A program made the position numbers and the translations under genes. Below, piece after piece: positions 20,920-30,427 of a stretch of DNA of 64,000 bases. The stretch spans positions 160,205,963 through 160,269,962 of the forward strand of contig NC_085136.1 of assembly GCF_035046485.1 (NCBI RefSeq). The letters are read 5' to 3'. How positions within the stretch are numbered: the first letter of the stretch is position 1; the number at the start of each line of letters is the position of its first letter. Under the pieces are notes generated by a model. It was not told where the DNA came from. It did no database searches and saw nothing but the letters and a program-made list of their open reading frames with translations. This DNA comes from Aedes albopictus (taxonomy: Eukaryota > Arthropoda > Insecta > Diptera > Culicidae).

Positions 20920-21870
20920 GAAACCCCCGGAATCCTCCTGAAATGCTTTGAAACGAAATTAAACACCTTATAATGGCTTGAAACGCTTTGAAACCTAAGT
21001 GTAGAATTAGCCTAAGTTAAAATACCCAGAAATTAAAATTAAAAAATCCTCTAAAATTTCCGTGAAATTTACTCACGAATTTCTGAAGCTCCCTTATACT
21101 CTCCAGAAACCTCTAGAAATGCCTTGAAATGATTTCGTGCATTAGCTCAACTTCATCCCGCTAACGTAGTGCACGCTCAGCGAGCCTGTCTGGGTCATAA
21201 TGACCCCAATGCACGATTAGGGTTTTTTAAACGATCACGAAACCTCAGTGAAATTCTCCTGAGAGCCTATGAAGTCCCCTGAAATCCCTCTGAACCTCCT
21301 GAAACGCCTTGAAACGCCTCTGAACTTACTTATGAAATTTACGTGAAATTTACCTGCGGGTCTCTGCAGCCCTCTTAAAAGCCCCTGCAAACCTCCTTAA
21401 ACGCATTGAAATGAAGCCCCCTTAAACCATCCGGAAACCTCTTGAAACGCCTTGAAAACGGTGTGAAACGCCTCTAAAACCTCCATAAAACCTTTGTGAA
21501 ATTCACCTGGGAGCCTCTGAAGCCCCCTAAAACCCTTTTATAATCTTCTCACACGTCCTGGAGGTTTCAGGAGGAGGTTTCACACGTCCTGGAGTTTTGG
21601 AGGTTCCAAAGGTGCAAAGGGGACACCTTAAACGATTTGAAACGCATTGAATTGCCTTGAAGCACCGCTGAAACCCCCGTGAAGGTCACTTGAGGAGAGC
21701 CTATGAAGCCTCCTAAAAGCCCTGTGAAACCTCCCGATGCACCCTGAAACGCCTCTGACCCTCCCCCTTAAAACTCCCTTGAAATCTCTCTGACCTTCCC
21801 CCTTTACATCTGAAAGCCTTAACTCCCTTCTCCTTTGCAAACTTCTCAAACTTCTTTGCTACCTTAAAAT
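20920..21870. repeat. Degenerate GAAACGCC / GAAACCTCC short-repeat array
   Basis: Irregular units of 10-15 bases built on CTGAAACGCC, TTGAAACG, GAAACCTCC and TGTGAAGCC run through the segment. The same array type occurs at 48830-49300, 50088-50320 and 51105-51345. Minus-strand frames here are translations of the repeat. Confidence 0.75.
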
Positions 21871-21934
21871 CCATTTGGGTAAAAAAATTATTGAGGCAGT
21901 CCCGACTCATTACCTAAATGAAGGTTCGATTCTT

Positions 21935-22280
21935 TAACCCACCTTTGAAATGCACGAACTTCAACTTCCTAGACCCGTTTTACCGCTTCTTCGACCGCGT
22001 CCGTACTATCGAAATGGTCGACCACGTAATGGTTCGACGCCTCCAGAAACTGTACTGCGCACGCCTCTGCGTTTCGGTTCTTGACAAAATGCGCCATACA
22101 AGACAAACTCGTTGTGTCGAACATCGCTTTATCTGCTCCAACGCAAATCCACAGAAGACGAAACGAATCCTCTTGCCATCTTCGTGCATTAGGGTTTGAT
22201 ATCGTCGCCGAATCCCATCAGTCGCTAACGGAATCTTGGTAGGAAACTTGGAAGCGGAGTCAACGTGTTCGGTCCCTTCA
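21935..22280. other. No gene recognised (5' flank of intact R1-like element)
   Basis: Short frames on both strands (21918-22199, 21980-22288) have no recognised motif. The last bases hold the left target-site repeat of the next element. Confidence 0.4.
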
Positions 22281-22387
22281 ACGATCAACCGACAAGGAGA
22301 AGTGAGGAGATAGGCGCTGGGAGTTGCGTACGCAGCTCAAGCGTGGGTGCTCCAGTCCACTTCCCGGCAAGCCAGCCGGTGGAGGTT

Positions 22388-23776
22388 ATGGACGGAGCGT
22401 GGTTGTTGAGGGCCGTCAACCGAGGGTCCAAAGGACGGTCCGCAATAGAGGTGGCTGAGCAGCAGCTTGGCAAAATCATCGACTTTGCGTCCACTAAGTC
22501 GAATATAAGCAAGGACCTGAAAACGGCCTTGCTTCGACTTAGGGCGTCGATCGACAATGCCAAGCAGGAGCACGCGGCACTCGCGTTGCTGACTGCTGCA
22601 GCAGCGGAGCCTGCAAATGAGAAAGTGCCGAAGTTTACCCAAACGGAGGCCTTCTCCTTCGCAGGAAGTCCGAATAAGGCGGAAGCGACTGCTCGCGACA
22701 AACGGGGCAAGCAATCGCAGAAGCGGGCGAGGCAACCGTCAGGCGAGGAGCTGTCTGGCGGTGCCCGCAAGGCCAGGCGAATCATTACCCCGAAAGTCGG
22801 TAATAATGCCGGAAGGTCGGACCCCAGCCAGGGTTCCCGGAAAGCTGGGAAGGGTGGGCCTGAAAAGGCTGGCCCGTCCCGGAACGATGGGAACAAGGGG
22901 TTGCGACCGCTAGTGGGCCCTCAACAGCCACAGAGTAGGGCGATCCAAGGGGTGGACCCCCCTTGGACGAAGGTAGAGCGGAAGAGGAAGAAGAAGGCGA
23001 ATCCGCAGGTAGTAGCGCAGGACGCCAAGCCAAGGCGTAGGAGGGCAGGTGCCAAGCGCGAAAAAGGCGACGCTATCGTCATCAAGACGGAACAGTCCAA
23101 GTACTCGGACGTCTTGAAGATGATGCGAAGCGACGCCAAGTTTGAGGGTCTTGGAGCCGACGTACGCAGTATTAGACGTACTCGTACGGGCGAGATGATC
23201 CTGGAGCTGAAGCGCCAGAAGGAGCACAAGGGCGCCGCCTATAAGAGGCTGGCAGAAGAGGTCCTTGGTGAGGGTGTGCAGGTGAGGGCTCTGACACATG
23301 AGGCGACCCTGAAGGTCAAAGACACCGATGAGATCACCGAAGTGGAAGAGCTCGTCACGGCACTGCGGCAACAGTGCGATGTGCAGGTGGCCGCCGCAGC
23401 CGTTAAGCTACGGAAAGGGCCAGCAGGGACACAGATAGCTTTGGTTCAGCTACCTGTGGCGGACGTCAAAAAGTCCGTTAAAGTAGGGAGCATAAAGGTG
23501 GGTTGGTGTGTATGTCACCTGACATTCCACGAGCCACCAGAGGTTTGCTTCAGGTGTCTGGAACCAGGACACAAGTCGTGGGACTGCAAAGGCCCCGACA
23601 GGCGCAAACTGTGCAGGCGATGCGGCGCTGAAGGTCATAAGGCCCAAAGCTGCACGAGTCCGCCCATCTGCATGATCTGTACCGGGAAATCCTCGAACAA
23701 CAGACATCCGATGGGTGGTCCAAGGTGCCCGGCCTTCAAGAAAGCCGCAGTGAACAACAAATCACAGTGCAGGTAA
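22388..23776 (+). CDS. R1-like ORF1, gag-like nucleic-acid-binding protein
   Basis: The 462-residue ORF is uninterrupted. I start it at ATG 22388 (MDGAWLLRAVNR) because the relic at 31754 keeps the same start (MDGRWAMKAIYK); upstream the frame is open to 22265 without an ATG. An N-terminal helical segment is followed by a long Lys/Arg/Pro-rich region (about residues 95-235), then a folded part (ALTHEATLKVKD, KLRKGPAGTQIALVQLPV). Three C-terminal zinc knuckles close it: CFRCLEPGHKSWDC at 387-400, CRRCGAEGHKAQSC at 409-422, and a divergent one starting CMIC at 428. In R1 elements ORF1 binds the element RNA and forms the RNP. It overlaps ORF2, which lies in the -1 frame. Confidence in function is high by family; activity is untested. 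Confidence 0.93.
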   Translation: MDGAWLLRAVNRGSKGRSAIEVAEQQLGKIIDFASTKSNISKDLKTALLRLRASIDNAKQEHAALALLTAAAAEPANEKVPKFTQTEAFSFAGSPNKAEATARDKRGKQSQKRARQPSGEELSGGARKARRIITPKVGNNAGRSDPSQGSRKAGKGGPEKAGPSRNDGNKGLRPLVGPQQPQSRAIQGVDPPWTKVERKRKKKANPQVVAQDAKPRRRRAGAKREKGDAIVIKTEQSKYSDVLKMMRSDAKFEGLGADVRSIRRTRTGEMILELKRQKEHKGAAYKRLAEEVLGEGVQVRALTHEATLKVKDTDEITEVEELVTALRQQCDVQVAAAAVKLRKGPAGTQIALVQLPVADVKKSVKVGSIKVGWCVCHLTFHEPPEVCFRCLEPGHKSWDCKGPDRRKLCRRCGAEGHKAQSCTSPPICMICTGKSSNNRHPMGGPRCPAFKKAAVNNKSQCR

Positions 23777-26748
23777 CGCAGCTGAACCTGAACCACTGTG
23801 ATGCGGCTCAGCAACTGCTTTGTCAGGCAGTTTCTGAGTGGGAGACGGATATCGCCATCATATCGGACCCATACCGAGTACCCGCCGGCAACGGCAACTG
23901 GGTCGCGGATGGGACCAGAAAAATGGCGGCGATATGGACGACGGGTAAATACCCCGTTCAGGAGTTGGTGTCTACTACCTATGAGGGCTTCGTGGTCGCC
24001 AAAGTAAACGGGGTCTTCTTCTGTAGCTGTTATGCGCCTCCGCGGTGGCCGATCGAGCAGTTCACGCAAATGCTGGACCGCTTAACGACCGTGCTAACAG
24101 GGCGAAGGCCGGTGGTAATAGCGGGCGACTTTAATGCCTGGGCCGTGGAATGGGGAAGCCGTTTCACGAACCAGCGGGGTCAGATCCTGCTAGAAACACT
24201 GGCCATCTTAGATGTCGACTTGGCTAATGTCGGTACCAAGAGTATCTTTAGTCGAAACGGAGCGGAGTCAATTATTGACGTGACCTTTTGTAGTCCTGGC
24301 CTAACAAGTAGTTCGAACTGGAGAGTAGATGATGGCTACACTCACAGCGACCACCTGGCGGTTCGCTACAGTATCGACTACAATAACAGCAGACAGCGGA
24401 TAGAAGAAGAGGCGGCTAGGCCAAGGCCAAGCCCTCGCAGGTGGAAGACATCATACTTCGACGAAGGGGTATTTAGGGAGGCGCTCCGCCGTGAGCGAAA
24501 CTTAATCGGTTTAGACGGCGACGAGCTGGTAGCGGTGCTCTCACGTGCGTGTGATGCGACCATGCCTAGGCGAGTCCACCCTAGAAATGGGGGGCCACCG
24601 GCTTACTGGTGGACCGACGCGATTGCGGACCTGCGCCGCGCCTGCCTACGGGCTAGGCGGCGGATGCAGCGAGCACGATCAGAGGAAGAGCGAAACGAAC
24701 GGCGGGTGGTGTTCGCCGCTGCAAAACCCGCGCTTAAGACCGAGATAAGAGCAAGCAAAAAGGCCTGCTTTGAGGGTGTCTGTCAGAGTGCCAATACGAA
24801 CCCGTGGGGTGACGCCTACAGGATCGTTATGGCCAAGACGAGAGGTGTGATGGCTCCTACAGAGCAATCTCCAGAGATGTTGGAGGGGATCATTGGAGGA
24901 CTTTTTCCGCGTCATGATCCTAGTCCTTGGCCTCCTTTCGTAGGACAGCCGGGGACTGGGGCTGGCGATGAGGAGAGGGTCACCGATGTGGAACTTGCGG
25001 GGATAGCTAAGTCCCTTAGCGTAGGTAAGGCCCCAGGTCCGGACGGAGTTCCGAACCTGGCCTTAAAAGTAGCTATTGCAGAGGCTCCCGAGATGTTCAG
25101 GTCTGCTATGCAGAAATGCCTGGACGAGGGAGTTTTCCCAGAAGCTTGGAAGAGGCAGAGCCTGGTACTATTGCCAAAGGCGGGGAAACCACCCGGAGAC
25201 CCGTCGGCATATAGACCAATATGCTTGATTGACACGGCGGGGAAGGTGCTCGAAAAGATCATCCTCAATAGAATGTTGCGGTTCACCGAGGGCGAAAATG
25301 GTCTTTCGAGTAACCAGTACGGCTTCCGGAAGGGGAGGTCCACCGTAGACGCTATCTTGTCGGTTACAAAAACCGCCGAGAAAGCACTCGAGCCTAAGAG
25401 GAGGGGAATTCGCTTTTGCGCGGTAGTGACTCTGGATGTAAGGAATGCGTTTAATAGCGCCAGCTGGTCTGCTATTGCCGATGCGCTCTTGCGTCTGGGG
25501 ATACCGGAGTACCTGTACAAGATTCTCGGAAGTTACTTTCAGAATCGTGTACTAGTCTACGACACGGAGGTGGGTCGGAAGTGCTTTCACATAACCTCAG
25601 GAGTCCCGCAAGGTTCCATCCTGGGTCCGGTGTTATGGAATGTCATGTACGACGAGGTGTTGAGGTTAGAGTATCCAGTGGGAGTGGTGATTGTCGGATT
25701 TGCCGACGACATTACGCTCGAAGTCTACGGTGAAACGATCGAGGAGGTAAAGTTGACTACCAACCACTCGATCAAGGTTGTGGAGGCGTGGATGCGGTCC
25801 AGGAAACTGGAGCTGGCTCACCACAAGACAGAGGTGACGGTTGTTAACAACCTGAAGTCGGAGCAGCAGACGGAGATCAGTGTAGGAGACTGTACTATCC
25901 TGTCAAAGCGCTCCGTCAAACACTTGGGCGTGATGATCGACGATAAGCTTACCTTCGGTAGCCACGTCGATTATGCCTGTAAAAGAGCCTCCACAGCTAT
26001 TGCGGCACTGTCCCGGATGATGTCCAATAGCTCTGCGGTGTACGCCAGTAAGCGCAAGCTTCTGGCTAGTGTTGCTACATCTATACTTAGGTATGGCGGC
26101 CCGGCGTGGGGCACCGCGCTAAGTACTAAATGCTACCGACGGAAGCTGGAAAGTACTTGCAGGCTTATGTGCCTGAGGGTTGCGAGCGCGTACCGTACCG
26201 TGTCACACGACGCTCTCTGCGTCATTACTGGTATGGTGCCTATCAGCATTCTTATCAGTGAGGACATGGAGTGCTTCGAAATGCGCGGCACAAGAGGCAT
26301 ACGCAGGACTGTCAGGATGGCCTCTATGGTCAAATGGCAGCGCGCGTGGGACAGTTCCACCAAAGGAAGGTGGACCTATAGGTTGATACCGAGGGTAGAT
26401 AGTTGGATTAATAGGCGCCATGGGGAAGTCACATTCCACCTGACACAGGTCCTTACAGGTCATGGTTGCTTCCGACAGTATCTACACCGTTTCGGGCATG
26501 CGGATTCTCCCGAATGCCCAGTGTGCAATGGTTTAGAGGAAACGGCGGAACACGTTTTGTTCGTGTGCCCGCGTTTTCGCACAATGCGTGACCGCATGCT
26601 TGCCACATGCGGGGAGGACACAACTCCGGACAACTTGGTCCAGAGGATGTGTAGGGATGAGTTTGGCTGGAACGCCGTTTCAACGGCTATTACCCACATC
26701 GTCTGGGAGCTACAGAGGAGGTGGCGCGTGGACTCGGAGAATGGCTAG
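23725..26748 (+). CDS. R1-like ORF2, AP-type endonuclease and reverse transcriptase
   Basis: The frame is open from 23641 to TAG 26746-26748 and is numbered here from codon GTG 23725 (1007 residues). EN motifs: QLNLNHC (19-25), IISDPYRVP (45-53; Asp where most AP endonucleases have Glu, as in the relic), GDFNAWAVEWGS with D135, and SDHLAV with D209-H210. RT: LVLLPKAGKPP, YRPICLIDTAGKVLEK, YGFRKGRSTVD, LDVRNAF with D571, GVPQGSILGPVLWN and FADD at 659-662. Thumb HLGVMIDDKLTFGSH, and a C-terminal CPVCNGLEETAEHVLFVCPR cluster follow. No RNase H. EN nicks the target and RT copies RNA from the nick. No AUG precedes the EN core (first in-frame AUG is codon 67), so a frameshift, reinitiation or non-AUG start is implied. 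Confidence 0.93.
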   Translation: MPGLQESRSEQQITVQVTQLNLNHCDAAQQLLCQAVSEWETDIAIISDPYRVPAGNGNWVADGTRKMAAIWTTGKYPVQELVSTTYEGFVVAKVNGVFFCSCYAPPRWPIEQFTQMLDRLTTVLTGRRPVVIAGDFNAWAVEWGSRFTNQRGQILLETLAILDVDLANVGTKSIFSRNGAESIIDVTFCSPGLTSSSNWRVDDGYTHSDHLAVRYSIDYNNSRQRIEEEAARPRPSPRRWKTSYFDEGVFREALRRERNLIGLDGDELVAVLSRACDATMPRRVHPRNGGPPAYWWTDAIADLRRACLRARRRMQRARSEEERNERRVVFAAAKPALKTEIRASKKACFEGVCQSANTNPWGDAYRIVMAKTRGVMAPTEQSPEMLEGIIGGLFPRHDPSPWPPFVGQPGTGAGDEERVTDVELAGIAKSLSVGKAPGPDGVPNLALKVAIAEAPEMFRSAMQKCLDEGVFPEAWKRQSLVLLPKAGKPPGDPSAYRPICLIDTAGKVLEKIILNRMLRFTEGENGLSSNQYGFRKGRSTVDAILSVTKTAEKALEPKRRGIRFCAVVTLDVRNAFNSASWSAIADALLRLGIPEYLYKILGSYFQNRVLVYDTEVGRKCFHITSGVPQGSILGPVLWNVMYDEVLRLEYPVGVVIVGFADDITLEVYGETIEEVKLTTNHSIKVVEAWMRSRKLELAHHKTEVTVVNNLKSEQQTEISVGDCTILSKRSVKHLGVMIDDKLTFGSHVDYACKRASTAIAALSRMMSNSSAVYASKRKLLASVATSILRYGGPAWGTALSTKCYRRKLESTCRLMCLRVASAYRTVSHDALCVITGMVPISILISEDMECFEMRGTRGIRRTVRMASMVKWQRAWDSSTKGRWTYRLIPRVDSWINRRHGEVTFHLTQVLTGHGCFRQYLHRFGHADSPECPVCNGLEETAEHVLFVCPRFRTMRDRMLATCGEDTTPDNLVQRMCRDEFGWNAVSTAITHIVWELQRRWRVDSENG

Positions 26749-27462
26749 TCCAGATGCAGTACAAGAGGTGGTCCAGGGGTTCGGAGTCGGCTTCGTAGGT
26801 CATACCGGTGCCCTGCGGTCGAGATCGACCCTTACAACGATTAAGTGGCCGCGGAGAGGAAGTCCCGGTAGCGGTGCTGTCGTGGCGTCGGTCTACTGGG
26901 TTGGATCCGAGCCCGCGGTTGGAAAGGGGTCCCCGGCAAGGGTCGGGGTAGGTGAGATCCTGCTGTCTGCAACCTACGGGTGCATCTGATAGGGCCTGAA
27001 GGGTAGTGATACCCTTCCTTACGGGCAGGTCAGATCGGGTTGCACGTGGGCATCAGTTCTTGATGTCCGCTCAGCAGTAGGGCGCGGGCGGGGTTGACCC
27101 TGCCCGCCTTCCGAGGACAAAGGGAGTGGCGAGGACCACTCGGGAAACTGGCTAAGCGCCAGCATGCTACCGTGATGGACTCTCCAAAGCGAGTCATCGA
27201 TGTTCGTTGCTGCAGGCTACGCAGCTAACCTTGTGGGTGCGATGTGCACTAGCCCCTCTCTGAAGCAATACCTTCTTGGTGGTTCCGGAGAGACGTAGGG
27301 TTTGGCGACCATAGGAATGGTTTAGTGGGTACGAGGAGAGAGTAGTCCTGGATTTTACTTTTGTTGTAGAAGACGGCCTGTCAGACCTACACTACCCTAA
27401 CCTTCTGTTAGGGTGTCTGTTGAGCAGATTATCCCCCTATGGTTTAGAAGGAAAAAAAAAAA
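26749..27462 (+). other. 3' UTR and A tail of the intact R1-like element
   Basis: About 710 bp of non-coding sequence ends with TTAGGGTGTCTGTTGAGCAG, CCCCTATGGTTTAGAAGG and A12. Versions of the same UTR occur at 2640-3353, 11518-12230, 15288-15758 (minus) and a decayed one at about 52715-53015 (minus), so this terminus is the part recognised by the element's own machinery. No classical AATAAA is seen near the tail. Confidence 0.85.
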
Positions 27463-27476
27463 ACGATCAACCACCA

Positions 27477-27566
27477 TCACGCTGATATGTAACCGTTCCG
27501 AGTTCGAATCCGGCCTGTGCAAGTTCGCCAGTGAAAGTTCGCCAGTAGATTGTCCTACCTAGTTTC
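27477..27566. other. Possible tRNA-like B-box remnant
   Basis: Around 27493-27522 the sequence CCGAGTTCGAATCCGGCC resembles a Pol III B box with stem arms. No A box or acceptor stem is recognisable. It could be a SINE head remnant or chance. Confidence 0.3.
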
Positions 27567-27569
27567 GAC

Positions 27570-27735
27570 CCAAGTAACACACATGTTATATAAAAGTTAC
27601 GACAGCGCAAGTTTTGGTTGTATAGAAGTTTATTTTACGTTATTTCAACACAATGTTAGAATTACGTAAAATGAACTTCTATACAACCAAAACTTGCGCT
27701 GTCGTAACTCTATTATAACATGTGTGTTGCTTGGG
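27570..27735. mobile_element. Foldback MITE with 3-bp TSD (GAC)
   Basis: Termini CCAAGTAACACACATGTTAT and the complement ATAACATGTGTGTTGCTTGG; arms of about 70 bp pair almost completely (gcgcaagttttggttgtatagaag and its complement). GAC is repeated at 27567-27569 and 27736-27738. It shares the CCAAGTRACACAC terminus with the MITEs at 2046 and 10924 but has a different body. Confidence 0.88.
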
Positions 27736-27739
27736 GACT

Positions 27740-27934
27740 GGACGGCGATCACCGATCCTGGATTTCCAAGGTACGCTCCTTGGAAATGGAAACAGGATTT
27801 GCGGGCCATCACGTGATAATTCAGTCACTGGTGATAGTCCTCGCAGGTGAGTGACCTCTGACATGGAGACCACTGCGATAGTGGGTACACATAGCGCGTC
27901 TTTTAGGACTGTGTGGTATGCGCTGATCACCCTA
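27740..27934 (-). pseudogene. Small R1-type ORF2 fragment
   Basis: The minus strand reads RVISAYHTVLKDALCVPTIA, comparable to the R1 ORF2 stretch RVASAYRTVSHDALCVITGM. Only about 35 codons are alignable. The fragment is cut by the MITEs on both sides, so its origin within the R1 group is uncertain. Confidence 0.6.
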
Positions 27935-28205
27935 CACAGAAAAAAATATCATGCACATAAAGGGAATGCTAGAGTTAGTGCACTTTTACATGAAATATAA
28001 TGTAAAATTACATTACCATCGTGTAAATTTCCCCAACCATCGCGTAAATCATCATGGACTCCAACCGGTTACGTGACTATTAGCGGAAATTTACACGATT
28101 GTAACGTAATTTTACATGATATCTCATGTAAATATGCACCAACTCTAGCATTCCCTTTATGTGCATGATTTCTCGCTGAATTTTACATGAATATTTTTTT
28201 CTGTG
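27935..28205. mobile_element. MITE, 271 bp, CACAGAAAAAAATAT termini, TA target duplication
   Basis: Ends CACAGAAAAAAATAT and ATATTTTTTTCTGTG are exact complements; TA at 27933-27934 and 28206-28207. Long arms pair over most of the length (atgcacataaagggaatgcta, gtgtaaatttcc). There is no frame. TA duplication fits a Tc1/mariner-type MITE. Confidence 0.9.
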
Positions 28206-29365
28206 TACGGTATATCAGGCTGTCAGTACTCTTGAATCATCCCACGTTCCGGTTGACCCGCTGTCCATGTAACTTAGAGCAGTTGTGTTACGCCTTAAAT
28301 TTCCAATAAATGAGTTATATATTTTGATGGGCACAATCCAAAACACAATATAACTGAATGCTAAAATCTCGATTACAATCATATACCACAAACCGTCAGA
28401 TTGGGAACTCCTGTCTCTTTCGGATGGTACAGCACTAATAATAGACCACAAACGACACCGCCGTCAACGGCATCCCAGCTGTAAGTACTGAACTGCTTCA
28501 TCTACATATTCTACGATTGTAAGTACCTACCTACAGCAGCGGTACATCTATATAGACTACCCAACCCGCATCGTCGTCGTCGTCGGGAGTCGTGTAGCTT
28601 GTGAAAATTAAATTGTACTCATCGGGACAAGCTTTTAAAGCGTTTTCGATCCGAAACGCTTCCCCTGAATGTAGACCAAGCGGAAAAACTATTCTACACT
28701 GCAAATTTTGTTTGCTGGTATTCAGTAAATTTTGCTGATTTTTTTTTGTGCTGATTTCATTCAGCAATATGAATTTACTGAATATCAGCAATTATGTTTC
28801 AACTTGCTGAACCATCCAGCAATTTTGACAGTTGATCAGCAACGTTGTGCTGAAGTTCAGCAAAAATTTTGCTGAAATTCAGCAATTTATTTTGCTGATT
28901 TTTTTTGTGCTGGAAGCGTTTCGAAAAATTTGGTGTGTATAAGACCATCACCACGAGACCACACCCCCGCACCGCCGCACCATCGTCGGCGTCGTCGTCG
29001 TCGTCGTCGTCGAATATAGCAACTAGTAGTGTAACTTCGTTCCACTTGTGAAAACCACACTGACTGTGGTTCACTGTAGGTACTACTGATCTGGGTGGAG
29101 GCAAGTGGTAGGTATGGTAAGTTGTTTTGTATGAACCAGGCAATTTCCGCCAACCGTTTTGTTGGAAAACTCGGTCCTTTCTAATTTCTTCCTGCTGCTG
29201 ATGTCAATAGAATGCGCGTTGGGGTGGTAGGTATTGTTAGATGACAACCATTCATTCAATTAGTGAAAATTTCATGGGAAATTGTTCATAAACTTGAGAT
29301 TGTTCATAGTTGACATTTAATATTTTTGAGAGCCATTGTTGAATGACTCTCGTCTCAACTGATGA
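28206..29365. other. No gene; TTGCTGA-rich repeat and GTC microsatellites
   Basis: CGT/GTC trinucleotide runs occur at about 28568-28585 and 28985-29012. Between 28680 and 28915 the word TTGCTGA/TCAGCAA recurs many times in both orientations, and 'gctgattttttttgtgctg' sits near both ends, suggesting a small degenerate foldback. Minus-strand frames here (including Asp-rich runs) are microsatellite translations. Confidence 0.5.
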
Positions 29366-29475
29366 TGTGGTAAAGGCGATGTGCAGCTAGATATTCAGCA
29401 AGACTACTGCTGGGTTGCCTAGGCTCGATTCCGGTTCGTTCCAGATACTTTTTGTAATGGAAATGGGCATAGAGA
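29366..29475 (+). mobile_element. Probable decayed tRNA-derived SINE head
   Basis: The segment tattcagcaagactactgctgggttg, then GGCTCGATTCCGGTTCGTTC, lines up with the B-box region of the SINE at 30135-30415 (tattcagcatgaccatgctgagg, GGTTCGATTCCCGGTCGGTC), followed by tttttgtaatggaaa and gggcatagag. The rest of the SINE body is missing or diverged. Confidence 0.6.
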
Positions 29476-30122
29476 AGCAGTTCATTTATTTTACACCTGA
29501 CACATTGTTCATGTAACCAAAAAATGTTTGTTTTATGTACATTTTAAAAGATCAATTGGAAATAAACTAAAATTTCATTAACTTTACTTGTTATTTTCAT
29601 TTCTGAAGAGATGAAGTTGGGACAAAAGAATCAACCATTTTACGACCAGGAAGTTATCCTGAGCACTTTAAACACTCATCTTTTAAATATTACTGCCATC
29701 ATGACTTTAAACGAGACAATGCTATGCCAATCAATGTCTACTTGGTACGAATTTTATCGACCATCACATGTGAGCTCACAGTCAGTGCTGCTGACATTTC
29801 ACCGGCTTCCGCACGCTCACTTGACTTCCAAAGTGAATTACTATCAAAATGAACAAAAGTTGATCATTTTTTTTCTGTACTGTCCCAGTTGCCCTTTCCG
29901 CAAAACTGTTCCGTCCAAATGGCGCGCCCCTTGTCAAATGATGCTTCAACAATAACCGGCTCTTCAGTGACAGACAGGCTCTTTACTGTCGTCCACGTCT
30001 GGGCTGGTTGACTGACTGACTGGCTGGCAGGGATGGGCAGCGCCGAGTGGCAGACAACAGGTAGCATAATAGAACTTTCCACTTTTTGAAAACTATGTAC
30101 TTGTGCACTTTATCCAGGCGAT
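29476..30122. other. No gene recognised
   Basis: Ordinary AT-rich sequence. The 114-codon frame at 29611-29955 has no recognisable domain and no coding-like neighbours. Confidence 0.45.
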
Positions 30123-30134
30123 GGGGACATCAAC

Positions 30135-30415
30135 CATATAGCCGAGGCGGTAAACGCACGGGTATTCAGCATGACCATGCTGAGGGTGACGGGTTCGATT
30201 CCCGGTCGGTCCAGGATCTTTTCGTAAAGGAAATTTCCTTGACTTCCTTGGGCATAGAGTATCTTCGTGCCTGCCACACGATATACGCATGCAAAATGGT
30301 CATTGGCAGAGGAAGCTCTCAGTTAATAACTGTGGAAGTGCTCATAGAACACTAAGCTGAGAAGCAGGCTTTGTCCCAATGAGGACGTTACGCCAAGAAG
30401 AGAGAGAGAGAGAGA
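30135..30415 (+). mobile_element. tRNA-derived SINE with 12-bp TSD (Feilai-like)
   Basis: The head contains an A-box-like TAGCCGAGGCGGTAAACG and a B box GGTTCGATTCC, then a body ending in cgccaagaag and (AG)n. Perfect duplications GGGGACATCAAC flank it (30123-30134, 30416-30427). A near-identical copy lies on the minus strand at 41052-41336. tRNA-derived SINEs of this kind (Feilai) are abundant in Ae. aegypti; the family name is by resemblance only. SINEs are transcribed by Pol III and mobilised by LINE enzymes. Confidence 0.92.
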
Positions 30416-30427
30416 GGGGACATCAAC

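Larger units (their letters stand above)
22281..27476 (+). mobile_element. Full-length R1-like non-LTR retrotransposon with intact ORFs
   Basis: A 5' UTR of about 100 bp, two overlapping ORFs and a 3' UTR of about 710 bp ending TATGGTTTAGAAGG plus A12 make up the element. Direct repeats bracket it: ACGATCAACCGACA at 22281-22294 and ACGATCAACCACCA at 27463-27476 (first ten bases identical, 12 of 14 overall). The body between the repeats is about 22291-27462. The EN-RT with a C-terminal CCHC cluster, three-knuckle gag and lack of RNase H place it in the R1 clade. It is not in 28S rDNA as judged from the flanks. It is the best candidate for a competent element in the window. Confidence 0.9.

Noticed and set aside
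22285..23371. Long minus-strand frames under the R1-like ORF1
   Set aside because: They are shadows of ORF1 caused by its GC-rich, Lys/Arg/Ala-rich codons; no independent motif.
28799..29153. Asp-rich and Arg-rich frames
   Set aside because: They read through GTC/CGT microsatellite runs in two frames.
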